Source: Hofstenia miamia (lineage: Eukaryota > Xenacoelomorpha > Acoela > Hofsteniidae). From it: DNA of 64,000 nt. The stretch is from positions 799,748-863,747 of the forward strand of contig CABFPE010000018.1 in NCBI GenBank assembly GCA_900660155.1, given 5' to 3'. The translations under genes were made by a program, and so were the position numbers. Positions 46,271 through 57,178 of the stretch are shown here, piece by piece; the first letter of the stretch is position 1, and each line of letters begins with the position of its first letter. The notes under the pieces were generated by a model that was not told where the DNA came from, did not search any database, and saw nothing but the letters and a program-made list of their open reading frames with translations.

Positions 46271-47846
46271 ACATTCCATATTATAGATTTAACAAATAAA
46301 TGTATTTACAAATTTAATTCTATCAACTAACTAATCGTTGTTGTGGTTTTTATTATTTAATCAAACCTTCTATGTAGTTGTACACCTGCTATGATTGTCC
46401 TCAAATATTCTTTGCTTTTTTAGATTTCTTCTAACTGTAATGATTTTAAAAAAATTAATTTAATATGAAAATTTTTTTGTGAAGCAGGATTTATCAATTA
46501 TCGATAACTTAATCTAGTAGTAATAAAAAAGTCCAAAATATTGAGATCTAATGTTACAGAAAATAAATTATTTAAGGCTTTCAGTGTCAAGCGTTCTGAA
46601 CTTCTCCCCCATGCTTTCCTTAGCTTTTTTGTTCATTTATGTTGTGTACATTTGTTTAAGTTTCATTGATTTTATCGAATTTTACGAAAACTACTTAAGA
46701 ACTGATATTTTCATTGGTACATATAATTTTGTTCAATAAAATTGAACCTTTTAAAAGTTATTAAATCATGTCTGGAAGTCTGAGTCTGGTTTCAACAATT
46801 TCTTTGGAACAAACTAGAGTTTTGTAAGCATTACACGTTTCTCCTCAAAACAGTCTTTGAATTCCTGTCAAATGTTTTCGTTTGTTTCCCGCTTCAATTT
46901 TTATGCAGATGTTTTCTGTGAATTGCTGTGTATGTCATCAAAATGACAGACTTTCTTAATTAATTCTTCTGAACTTACTTGAGCCGATTCAGTGATTGTT
47001 ATTTGCATTATGAATATAAGTTTTGTTGGAATGAGTCTTTACATCATGACTATGAATTATTAAGTGGTGCTTCCTTATTGAAATATGTTCCAACTGAATA
47101 TTTCATGAGCCCCATATTTTACATTGTAGTTGTTATTAATATCTATTAATAAATAAATAGTCTACTCCAGTTGTTTCAAGAGACCGCCTAATCGTTCAAT
47201 CGATTGAAGTTAATTTTTTCAACGTATTTCGAGTGGTCAGCCTTATATTAAGCAAGTGTAAAATAGTGATTCTTAGTTGTGAAATGTTTCCTTCAAATTA
47301 GGATGTGTTTGGCCATTAGGAAAATCTTCCGTTAGATAGTCTACTGGTTTTTAAGTCGATGATGGTTAATAAACTTATTATGTGTTGTATACATTTAATC
47401 TGCTTTTTCCGAAACATTAACTTCAGAAAGTGACTGTATGAATATTAATGACCGAGCCTTCAAACAATTAAAGCTGGTGCTCACTAGGGTGTGAAGTCTC
47501 TTGACTTTTATATGCATTAAATGAGCACTCCATTTTTCATTAGCCATGATTGTGTCAAAAATTAAAATACTTATATTGGCACTCATAATAGTGAATGTTT
47601 GGTGTGCTTTTAATTAATAACTGTTTGTAAGGAATGTTTATTCTATACATTTTAATCTATTTTTTATGAATAATATTTAAAATCACGGTTTCGTCTCTGG
47701 TTCTTAAGAATTAGCTTTCGTATTCTACGAAGGTAGATATTGAAAAAAAATTTAGGCATTGTTCTAATCCAGACAATAAATAATGTTAACAATTTTTTTT
47801 GAAGTAAGGCTCTTATCAAGAATATTCCATCACTATGAGAGAGAGT
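46271..47846. other. AT-rich non-coding DNA
   Basis: Nothing recognisable was seen in this stretch. Confidence 0.4.

Positions 47847-47848
<2 letters not shown>

Positions 47849-47880
<32 letters not shown>
47849..47880. repeat. (TA)n microsatellite ending at a single N
   Basis: The TA run ends with C and then a single N at 47881, marking an uncertain join. Confidence 0.9.
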
Positions 47881-47881
47881 N

Positions 47882-47944
47882 GTCCACTGGTGGGAACTGG
47901 TGGCCACCCATGCCACTCATTCCCCACCAGTGGACCACTGGTGG
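47882..47944. repeat. Cluster of CACTGGTGG palindromes
   Basis: GTCCACTGGTGGG (47882-47894) is perfectly complementary to CCCACCAGTGGAC (47923-47935). The right arm also forms a second palindrome with the bases that follow, CCACCAGTGG / A / CCACTGGTGG (47924-47944). The block is strikingly GC-rich for its surroundings and begins directly after an N. Confidence 0.8.
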
Positions 47945-48229
47945 TGGCTACATGGGAAGTAAAGTATTCAAGTAATCTAGTTGTGTAAAGACAGGTAAAG
48001 AATTGTGGTGTAGGTGCATAAATGCTTGTTATATAGTTATCAAAAACAATATTGAACTCACATACAAATTATATGTTGCAAACTCCATTCTAATTCCTTT
48101 GAATTTGAGGTTGAGTTTAGGAAATAAAAACAATTTTTTTTGTAATTGGTTTTACAAAAAGGCAAACGATAACTTTTTATACTTCCACTTTGACTTTTTG
48201 CATATTAGTTTAGCATCTTACTTAAAGAG

Positions 48230-49095
48230 TGATTATGATTATTTTTAATTTTTATACATTCTTACTCTATTTTTAATTACATCACTAATTGTTGTAATAC
48301 TCGTATTCAATATTTTTATGGCTCTTGAAGATATATAGTTCAAATTTTCAATCTTTGCTTTGTAAATAATATTTGTGCATATGTTAATTTGCTAAGATTT
48401 GTGAGTTATAGAAAAGCATCAAGTCTTTTTCATTGAAACTTTTTCTTTTTAAGATTACATTACTAGTGCCTTTCTGCCTCTTTTAATCTACTTTGAATTT
48501 CTGAATTACGGTTTAATGATGAATTGAAATATACACCTAAAAGATTGATTTCTTCTGTACGTTTAATCTCCATGTTTCTCTTGTCAACAAAGTTTTTGAT
48601 GCATTTACTACCATTTCATTAGTTTTCGCTTTATTAATAGATAATCAATTTTGTATTGCTGTTTTAGATATGTTACCAAAATCATTTTGGGCTTTATCAA
48701 TCTCTGTACATATTACTGTGGTTGTCAAATCATCAGCATATTTTACAATAAAATTTTTTTCATGAATAAGCTTTATTTCTTTTATAATTACTGGAAATAA
48801 TCTAGGGCCACATACTGTGCCTTTAGGAACGCCCTTTGGTTTGAGTTTAGCACTTGAATTTTGTTATAAGAATTTTTTCTCTTAGAAATGAATTATACCA
48901 TGGTAAATATTTACGAATTTTTTCATACTGATCGAGTTTATTAAGTAAAACATCGTGTTTAACAGTGTTAAAGGCTTTTACAAAGTCCACCATAAGTATT
49001 TGTATAATGCTTGGTTTTCTATCCAATTCGTTTAGACAGATATTGTAAATTTTCTTCAAAGCATGTGATGTTGATTGTCCTTTTTTATGTTCTCT
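48230..49095 (-). mobile_element. Truncated LINE (non-LTR retrotransposon) reverse transcriptase
   Basis: On the - strand KGQSTSHALKKIYN, then LMVDFVKAFNTVKHDVLLNKL, is the RT palm region of CR1/jockey-like LINEs. Next come KPKGVPKGTVCGPRLF (the QGSxLGP block), FIVKYADDLTT (the YADD catalytic site) and INLLGVYFNSSLN (the LLG block). The frame is interrupted by at least one shift between the first two blocks and by stops after YADD. The upstream endonuclease and N-terminal RT are absent: similarity stops at the (TA)n tract near 49110. The 3' end is indistinct, near 48230. Confidence 0.8.
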
Positions 49096-49106
49096 TTATT
49101 TACTAG

Positions 49107-49110
<4 letters not shown>

Positions 49111-49146
<36 letters not shown>
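49111..49146. repeat. (TA)n left of the Tc1 element
   Basis: A TA run extends directly to the left end of the Tc1 element. With the run after 50673 it indicates insertion into a pre-existing TA microsatellite. Confidence 0.9.
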
Positions 49147-49150
<4 letters not shown>

Positions 49151-50672
49151 CGGGCATTGATTTGGCAATTCTTCATTTCGGCATGTTCTACTTCTTTTTA
49201 GCAAAAACCGACCAAATAAATAGTAGTAATTAGGGGTAAAAACCCATATTCAACTTTATTTTAGGTAAAAAAACTTTTTACTAAGAACTTAATAGAAAAA
49301 ATATTCAATTTTTCAGGATCGTGTTGGACATTGGTTCGACAATTAAAAATATATAACCATTAAAATAAACTCTAACTTCAATAAACTTTACTTTTTCTTT
49401 ATAAACTGTTACGTAGAGCAATTTTAAATACCTGGAGCACTTCTTAATTTGCGCTGCAGCTCCCAGAAACCTATAAATAATCATCAAATATGGGTTCTGC
49501 TCCAGAACTTTCCCATGACGAAAAAAACAAAAATTAAAGCATATTTTGAAGCTGGATTGTCTCAGCAATGAATTGCTACCAAACTTAATCGGCAAGCATC
49601 AACTACATGTATTAGTTCATTTTTGAAACGAGAAAATGGAAAAAAACGATCATCTATGCAAGGACAGACACCCGTTCTCACTACTCGTGAGAAAAGAACC
49701 ATCATTAGAGAGGCATCGAACACTGGAAATTCATCTACAAAGATTAAACACGATTTGGATGTTACTGTGAGTGCACGGCATGTCCGTAGAATACTCAGTG
49801 AAGCAAAAAATTTAAAGTACGCGAAAAGAAAATCGACACCAATATTAACAAAGAAGCATAGAAAGAAACGAGTTGAATTTGCCAAAAAATAACCTAATAC
49901 AGAACACTAACTAGGATAATGCGGCTTTTACCGATGAGAAGAATTTTAATTTAGATGGTCCTGATGGCTGCCAGTTCTATTGACACGATCTACTGAAGGA
50001 ACCTCAGTACTATTCGAAACGTCATAGTGGTGGTGGTTCAGTAATGATATTGGCGGCTGTTAGTGTTCATGGAAAAAGCGAATTAGTTATAGTAGCTGGC
50101 AGAAAGTCCGATGATTACATTCAGCTTCTTTCTGAGTACCTTCTGCCATTTAAAGACCTTTATCATCCATCTAATTTTGTTCTTCAACAAGACAATGCAT
50201 CTGCCATGCATCGTTTTTGACAAAGTTTTGGCTTAAAGAACAGGGAATTGACGCTTTGGATTGGCCATCACTTAGTCCTGACCTTAATCCAATTGAAAAC
50301 GTCTGGTCACCGCTAGTACGAGATGTTTATAGTGGTGGAAGACAATTTTCAAGTAAAGTGAAATTGATTGCCGACATTCGCCTTTTCTGTGATAATTTAA
50401 GTAAAAAAATATGTTACAAAGGTCATAGAAAGCATAAATAAACGATGCATGAGTGTTATTGAGCGGAAAGGTAAGATTATTAAAAATAGCATTTATTATA
50501 TTTTGCTCTTAGTTGTCAAACCAATGTCTAACACGATCCTGAAAAAGTTTTTTAACTAAAATAAAGTTGAATATAGGTTTTTACCTCTAATTACTACTAT
50601 TTATTTGAACAGTTTTTGCTAAAAAGAAGTAGAACATGCCGAAATAAAGAATTGCCAAATCAATGTCCGGCA

Positions 50673-50673
<1 letters not shown>
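49147..50673 (+). mobile_element. Tc1-family DNA transposon, ends intact, transposase broken
   Basis: Inverted repeats of at least 130 bp bound a 1527-bp element. The left end is GTGCCGGGCATTGATTTGGC; the right end reversed is CTGCCGGACATTGATTTGGC. They share GGCATGTTCTACTTC and TTTTTAGCAAAAAC, then AATAAATAGTAGTAATTAG. TA lies at both outer edges (49145-49146, 50674-50675). The size, the TA target and the DD34E-type transposase fit the Tc1 branch. The arms differ by scattered substitutions, so the insertion is old. Confidence 0.93.
49515..50441 (+). pseudogene. Tc1 (DD34E) transposase pseudogene
   Basis: From the ATG at 49515 the frame gives MTKKTKIKAYFEAGLSQQ and then a TGA at 49569. It continues with the paired-type HTH and QGQTPVLTTREKRTIIREA to a TAA at 49890. 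A shifted frame then gives FTDEKNFNLDGPDG (first catalytic Asp) with a TAG before it and a TGA after it where Trp is expected. Next are FVLQQDNASAMH (second Asp), another frameshift with a TGA near 50218, and DWPSLSPDLNPIENVW (Glu). Asp2 to Glu spacing fits 34 residues. At least five lesions make it non-functional. Confidence 0.88.
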
Positions 50674-50738
<65 letters not shown>

Positions 50739-50740
50739 GA
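50674..50740. repeat. (TA)n right of the Tc1 element
   Basis: This long TA run, with one G interruption near 50725, is the continuation of the microsatellite split by the Tc1 insertion. Confidence 0.93.
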
Positions 50741-50874
50741 TAAATGCATCAAATGTCTTGATATTTTAGAGTATTATGAAATTTGGTAAGTGAAAGAACA
50801 AATTCTTTGACATTTAGGGATTTCTCGAAATTCGAAATTTCACAATCTTACAGTACTCAATTTAACTTATATAT

Positions 50875-51063
50875 AGTGGGCGTTCTGTCTATGGACAAAT
50901 TGTCCATATCTATATGTATCCAAGTGGTGAACTTAGTACTCAACGCTCCCTAACCCCTTGATAAGCCCCTTTTTGTCCTGCCAAATTCCACTGCTAAGTA
51001 GACATGTATTTTTGATATTTCTACTTTGTTCTTTATTGCATGTCTTTGGACATAGTGCCCACT
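50875..51063. mobile_element. Candidate small MITE with AGTGGGC ends
   Basis: The left end AGTGGGCGTTCTGTC and the right end, reversed AGTGGGCACTATGTC, are imperfect inverted repeats around 189 bp. An inner palindrome TATGGACAAATTGTCCATA lies at about 50893-50911, and TTGGACATA occurs near the right end. No target duplication is clear. Confidence 0.45.
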
Positions 51064-51318
51064 TGTGTTGGACTAAGCAACATTTTAATGTTTAATGAAA
51101 GTTGGTAATCAATAGATTGATGTAAAATTGTGGCTGTTTTTTAACAGTGCACGGATTTATCTTCTCTCTCACAATAGTAAAAAATTTAACTGAATGAAAT
51201 TGCATAATTTGAATAATTATTTTCAAATTACGGTTGTTGATTTCCACAATTGAAACCCATTCAATTCAATTGAATTAATTCACATTTTTATATTCAGACA
51301 CTGGTTTGCTTATTTTTT

Positions 51319-51946
51319 AATGTTAATTAGGATGCAGAGCTGGAACTGCATTTTGCGACCACTCCAGGACTTCAGTTTCTAAAAACCATAGGCATAGTAT
51401 AGGCTAGAATGAGTANAGTTCGGTGGTTTCTTTCTCTCAAATTCCACTAATTCAACTAACACGGGTTTTTCCGCTGCCACAAGAGACTGAAGTAACACTC
51501 CAAAGGGAGATCTTAAAAATGCGTCTCTTGCTTCGGTAACAATTATTGAAAAATCCTCCTTAGCAAATTTTTTGTTACTTTTACCCTAATTTCGCTGTAT
51601 AGTTTCTCCATGAATGATTTAAATGTGATTTTTCCACAACTGAAAGCGGTATGCCAGACCGAAGTAATGCAGAAGTCAAATCCTGCTCGAACTTGTTTTC
51701 TTAGGGCGTTGATGAGAAAGGCTGCTGACAAGATGTTGAAGCTGTCACGTTTCTTGCGTGTTTTCCAGAATTTTAATGGCTTTCTAGGCGAAACGAGAGG
51801 TTCTCAACTTTGTAGTTTATGGCCACAGTGCGCACCTTACAAAAGACTNAATGTTAATTAGGATGCAGAGCTGGAACTGCATTTTGCGACCACTCCAGGA
51901 CTTCAGTTTCTAAAAACCATAGGCATAGTATAGGCTAGAATGAGTA
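51319..51946. repeat. Perfect 97-bp direct repeat bounded by single Ns (likely misassembly)
   Basis: Positions 51319-51415 and 51850-51946 are identical (AATGTTAATTAGGATGCAG ... GCTAGAATGAGTA). A single N follows the first copy (51416) and another precedes the second (51849). The 432 bases between Ns read like an independent contig. The simplest explanation is a scaffold join that placed this contig between two overlapping contig ends. Confidence 0.9.
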
Positions 51947-53140
51947 ATACTGTATTGCATACTATTAGTTCGTATGAATCCATGGTTAATAAACTCGTAT
52001 TAAATGTGTAATATATTGTTAAAAATCGAACTACCCATCGCCCAGAGTAAATTTGGCCGCTTCCAACACTCTTAAAAAAGCATGTTTCATTTTCTGCACC
52101 AAATGACGACAAATTAACGAATTAAGTGTGTCTTTTTAATTTCATTTAAAATTTGTCAAATTTTTTGAAACAATATAATTAATTTATGTTAAGCCAAATC
52201 TATCAGCCGTTTCACGGCACAAACGTGATATTTATTCAGAATTTTATAGCCTAGTTTTCTTAAATATTTTATTTCATTTTAAGATTTCAGTTTAGTCAGT
52301 ACCGAAAGTCTTCTGCCAAGAAGGGATACAAACTCTATTAAGTCAGCAATTTCGAAATTTAACTCTGAAAATATTGGAGTTTAATTGGTTACGTTTTCAC
52401 AGCTTTTCAAGTAGCTTTATACTACAAATTTTCTATTATCTGGTAGACGATGCTGTTAGGCAAGTTTTGCAACAACTAATTGATTTTGACCTACAGGTGT
52501 TAACAGAGGCCTTCTTGTTATTACTAAGTTTTGAAATAGGTAAAATTCAATATTATATTATTAAAATATGTTCTTAGCATTAACTTGTGTAAAAATATCA
52601 AAGAACTAGTTGAAACACATCTTGCTGTAAAGTTTGATATAACTACAATCAGTCACTGCGTAGTATTCAACTACAATTTACTTGAAAGTTGTGCAATGTG
52701 TTTCTTGTAAAGTTGACTTTAGAAATGTCACAAGTGTACTTTCAGCTGAATAAATCAAAACAGAATTTATTGCATTCAAAAACTTTATAATGAAACGTAT
52801 GCAATCACTCTCTATTGTGTGATTTATATTTCACAATTTAATATTACAATGTCAATTGCCTACTTCTACTAGAGTTACTTTAAAGTAACAAACCGGTTTG
52901 TCCAGGTTTTTGAACATTATATCCTAGCCTGTTAAGAAATATTGAAAGCCTTTTATATCAACAGAACTATGTGTTTGTGTTTCTCATGTAATGATTAAGA
53001 CATCTGCCATTAAGTTTTATTTTGTATGGATCACTCCCACTGTTTATTTATTGTTGGTGTGCAATAAACCTTAAGTCATGTCGCAATTTAATCATTGTTT
53101 AAGTAATGTTCATGTAGATGTACATATATGCATTAGTAAT
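51947..53140. other. AT-rich non-coding DNA including R1 copy e
   Basis: The segment 52860-52950, read on the - strand, contains CTGGACAAACCGGTTTGTTA and matches the 3' end of repeat R1. The rest shows nothing recognisable. Confidence 0.5.
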
Positions 53141-53144
53141 GTCT

Positions 53145-53597
53145 GAGTACGGGTGGGTACAAGTTAGTGGGGTTCGGTAGTATTCTAACCCTGCACGCAT
53201 CCGTCAAACAATACTTTCTTACTCATAGTCGCAACTTTTCTACCCATACTCGAAATTTTTTTGCTGTGCTATTAAATACTTTAACAATTTTTAATAAAAT
53301 TTGCAACACATATCATTATATGTTAATTTTTTTGAAACATTTTTTTTGAAATACACATGCATGTAGAATGAAGAGCTTTTCCGTACCCGTACATCATCAA
53401 TGCAGGTGAACTTTCAATTAAAGACTAAGTTTTGCATATACCGGCGTGTGGTTTTTTAAAGAAACACTGACATAGATAAAATGTTAAAAATATTAACATA
53501 TAAAAAGCGTCAATTATGTTTAGAAATTAACTGACACTTTTTCAAATATATTAATAGCAGCAAAGAATATTTCATTTTCGGTACCCGTGGGTACGTG
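53145..53597. mobile_element. Possible hAT-like element with GGGTACC motifs
   Basis: Three patches of the same vocabulary lie within 450 bp: GAGTACGGGTGGGTAC (53145), CCGTACCCGTAC (53381) and the palindrome GTACCCGTGGGTAC (53581). This resembles ends and subterminal repeats of some hAT-like non-autonomous elements and the patch at 13975. Ends and target duplication were not resolved. Confidence 0.4.
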
Positions 53598-54183
53598 TAA
53601 GAAGGTCTTTGTCTATTTCGTAAATCAGAATTATGTGTGTATGTTGCCATTGGGTAGATGTTTGTCATATTTTGATTTCTCTTTATATCGGCCAGGAATT
53701 TTATCGCAATTGAGAAGTGAAATTAATCATTTGCAATCATTAAATTTTTATTTCAAAATTATCTGCAACTGCCAGTAAACAGCTAGAATGAGTTGAAATT
53801 GCTACAGAAATATCAATATTGAATTTTCTAGAAGGTTTTAAATGTAGGCATTAGTAAATATTAAGTGAATTTTCAATATTAATATCTTGAAATTTATTGT
53901 ACTTAAATTGTCACTTAAATAGGTAGTCACGAATGGTTGGCCAGAAAATTTAATTCTGTGTAAACTATTTCTGATCATCTTTGTGTATCGACTAGCCACA
54001 ATTACATTTTTTCTTTACTGTTTTTATCGCAAAATGCGAGCGCGTGCAAACTAGTTAATTAATAAGCGCATGTTACATTTGATCCTAGTCACCCCAACAT
54101 GTAATGTATACCAGAATGCTACTCACATTTTTAAACATTTTACGATTTTGGTACTACAAAGTTCATTTATCTTGAAATTTTAT
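53598..54183. other. AT-rich non-coding DNA
   Basis: Nothing recognisable was seen in this stretch. Confidence 0.45.
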
Positions 54184-54185
54184 TA

Positions 54186-54689
54186 CAGTCGAACCTCTTT
54201 AAATTCAACCTTTCTAAAGTTAATCTCTCTCCATAACCAAAGTATACTATTCCACTTGAATTTTGTCCAAAATCACTAAAAACAACCTCTCTAAACTTAA
54301 CCTCTCTATAGTTAATTTCTCGTAATTGTTAATTAAGCTTACTAGTTTGCGACACAATTTTCCTATCTTAAGTTAACGATTTACAAAATTGCGCCATCTA
54401 TTATTGTGTTTTATATAGATACATGCAATTGCATTGAATCAATTGTTTGTACTTTTTTAGAAATTATTGTTAGTTATTAAGCGTTTGCAATGTGAAACAG
54501 TGGCTTTGTCAACACGTTACACTAATGTTCTTATGTCCTTGGACTCAAATCTTTTTGGAGCAACTATCGCCTCTCGACGTCCCTGATGTTGGCATTCCGA
54601 TTCTATAGCAACCTCTCTAAGGTTAACACATCCCCATAGTTACTTTATTTGTTCAGTTCCTTGAATTTAACTTTGGAGAGATTCGACTG
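54186..54689. mobile_element. pogo/Tigger-type MITE with CAGTCGAACCTCT ends
   Basis: The left end CAGTCGAACCTCTTTAAA and the right end, reversed CAGTCGAATCTCTCCAAA, are inverted repeats. TA flanks both sides (54184-54185 and 54690-54691). CAGTCGAACCTC-type ends with a TA target are typical of the pogo/Tigger branch. Internal tandem-like repeats of AACCTCTCTAAAGTTAA lie near both ends (54205-54330 and 54610-54680). With 504 bp and no coding frame it is non-autonomous. Confidence 0.85.
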
Positions 54690-54691
54690 TA

Positions 54692-55798
54692 TTCCTATAT
54701 TAATACTAATTCATATTGTGTTTTCATGATTTAGAATGCATAATAACCATCTAAATTTGACGTAAAATAGCTATATGTCTTTTAGAAACTTTCAAGTAAT
54801 TGATTTGAGTGAATAATGCATGTGCCTAATCTTGATTGGGCTACTGGTACATTTTATATTCTAGTAGTTACAAGTAATTAAAATAAAATGCGCTCTGTAC
54901 TATGATAAATTCGAAATGGGCGTTCAAAGCGGACACTTGAAATCGTTTTCCATAGTACAGCGCGAACGCCTCTATTTTTTACTAAGAATATTTACAAAAT
55001 GATGTCGAAATTCAAATATGTTAATAAGCAGACTGAACTCTCCCATGTACGAATATTTTAGGCGATTACCTTAATTTTTGTAATATTATTAAGAAATGAA
55101 ATTTCCCCTTAGAAGTTACTATGAGATTTGTACAGAGCGGAGTCAATAATTACGGAAAATCGTAGAGGGGATCGAATAATTACATTGTCATTGCCCATCT
55201 AATTTTACTGCAGCCTACACAAGCATTAGAACCAAACCCAATGTAAATTTATAAATCTACAGAATTCTAGTAATATGTATTAGGGTTGATATTGCGTTAA
55301 GCTATTTATGGAATACACTTAAGTAAAAATGTAAAATGTTGGGTTGGTGTTAAATGGTTTAGTTTGGTCAACTGTTGATAAGCCGAGTTACAAGTCTGGA
55401 ACACAAGAGCTGCTTCAAAACGCATTCAGATTTTTGGAATTAATTTGGAATGAGATGGTGACATCTCCCTATTTTGCAATCAAAGTAGTTTCTTCATAAA
55501 ATTAAGATTAGAGTAATTTGACTCAAGAGAGATAATGGCGCAGCCGTATTTTTCTGTGAAATTGAATACATTTTCAACTCCATATTTTTAATGGTTAATT
55601 CTTGCTGGGAAAGAAGTCTGTTTTTAAGAAAACAAAGTGACTGAATAACATCAGACAACTAGAAATGCTAATGAATTACACAATATTTTTATTATATTCT
55701 GCACCCTTTGTTAAGAAAAGTCTATTAACTGTTTATGTAATTTATAAAGGACAAACTGTGTTTCCAAATTTTTGAAACAATTTTCTTCAAGGCTATCA
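54692..55798. other. AT-rich non-coding DNA
   Basis: Nothing recognisable was seen in this stretch. Confidence 0.45.
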
Positions 55799-55799
55799 T

Positions 55800-56090
55800 A
55801 AAGTGTGGAAATTACGAGAAAACGACAAAACTATTGGTGAGCGAGCTCGAATTCAATATTGAAGATTTGTACCAAAGTGTATATCTGCGACCTTTTTATT
55901 GAAAATTCCATTTTATAAATGTTCACTGTTCCTAATGTTCAGGTTGTCAGGAGGTCGAAAGACCTATAGTAGCAACAACTAATATAACTATTTCTTTTAT
56001 GTAGATAGTAAACCAATCCCATTGAGTCATGCCGTGTGCAAAGTCGGAGTTTGCGACACCTAAGGCGCCTGCGATTGAGGACTTTCCTTA
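55800..56090 (-). repeat. Dispersed repeat R1, copy f
   Basis: On the - strand, CACACGGCATGACTCAATGG, TACTATCTACATAAAAGAAA, GTCTTTCGACCTCCTGACAA, CTGAACATTAGGAACAGTG and ATGGAATTTTCAATAAAAAG occur in order. Copies c, d and g/h carry the same series. Confidence 0.65.
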
Positions 56091-56975
56091 ACGGTATGCT
56101 GGTCGCGATTTAAGACCGAAAGTTAGAGAAAATACTCTTTCATCTTGTGCTGCTATTTGGAAGTCTTCATTAGTTAGTGAACTATAAACAGACTTGTCAA
56201 TGAGCCGAAATTTTTAAGCTCAGCTCCCACATAAAATATTTCAAAGAGGCTCAATATTTTTTTAAAAATATTGCTCTCTCATAATTTTTTACATAGCTCT
56301 TTCTATTATTTAATAAACATTTCTAAAATAAGATTATAAGAAAGGCATATTGAATGAAAAATAAGAAATATCTGCATAATCAAATTAAAAAGCAGTACAA
56401 TAAATTTGCTTTGCTTAAGAAAGGCTCGTTTTGTGCTCGTTGACAGTCTGATTTTAAGCCTTTAAAGCTTTCAAGAAACCATGAAAAATTTCAAGAATTT
56501 CTATTCAGTTTAAGATTAATTTCTATTTTAAAATTTACTTTAAACAAATGTATATGAAATATTTTTTGATTTTCCTTTTAGATTTTTCAGGATTTTCTAG
56601 GAAATCACTCAGGATGAAAAGAAAAAGTCCTGTCGTCAAGGAAACTGATGATCAATATTTCGAAGTTTTTGAACTTTTGTAGTCTTTGATCAAACGTGCA
56701 TAAATATTTTGATTACTTTTCAATTCTAAGTGTCTCAGAAGCCAGTGCTCTGCAAGCTATTTATAGAAGGTGTTTTAACTAACTTTGTAGATAAACTCTT
56801 TGAAATTCTTTAGACGTATAATGTTTTTACAACTCATTCTAAATTTCCAATGTTTCTGTTGCTTTTTTATTTTTCATATAACTGGCTTGTCCTTTTAATA
56901 ATACATAAAGAAATTACTTTTAAATCCGTAATACTCCAAATTGTAGGTCGATTTTTGTGATATTATTTGAGGAGT
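56091..56975. other. AT-rich non-coding DNA
   Basis: Nothing recognisable was seen in this stretch. Confidence 0.45.
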
Positions 56976-56979
56976 AGTA

Positions 56980-57178
56980 TTTAAATGCTCATAACTCACT
57001 AAATAATATAGATATCTAAAATATGAAAGCACCTAATCCTAAGTCTACGGTGCGTCGAATTCTGACGACAAAACTGGGGTGGTCTATTTACAGAAAACCA
57101 AATAGTTAATGATAGTTATTGCTGTCATGACCTTTCTCCCGCCTTATTATATGAACAGTAAGAGTAGAAACAATTTAA
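56980..57178 (+). repeat. Dispersed repeat R1, copy g/h, left part
   Basis: GCTCATAACTCACTAAATAA, ATCTAAAATATGAAAGCACC and GGTCTATTTACAGAAAACCA match copy a. TGACCTTTCTCCCGCC and GAACAGTAAGAGTAGAAAC then match copy f. The repeat stops at the TTAA at 57175-57178, where the piggyBac remnant begins, and resumes at 58264. Confidence 0.72.
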
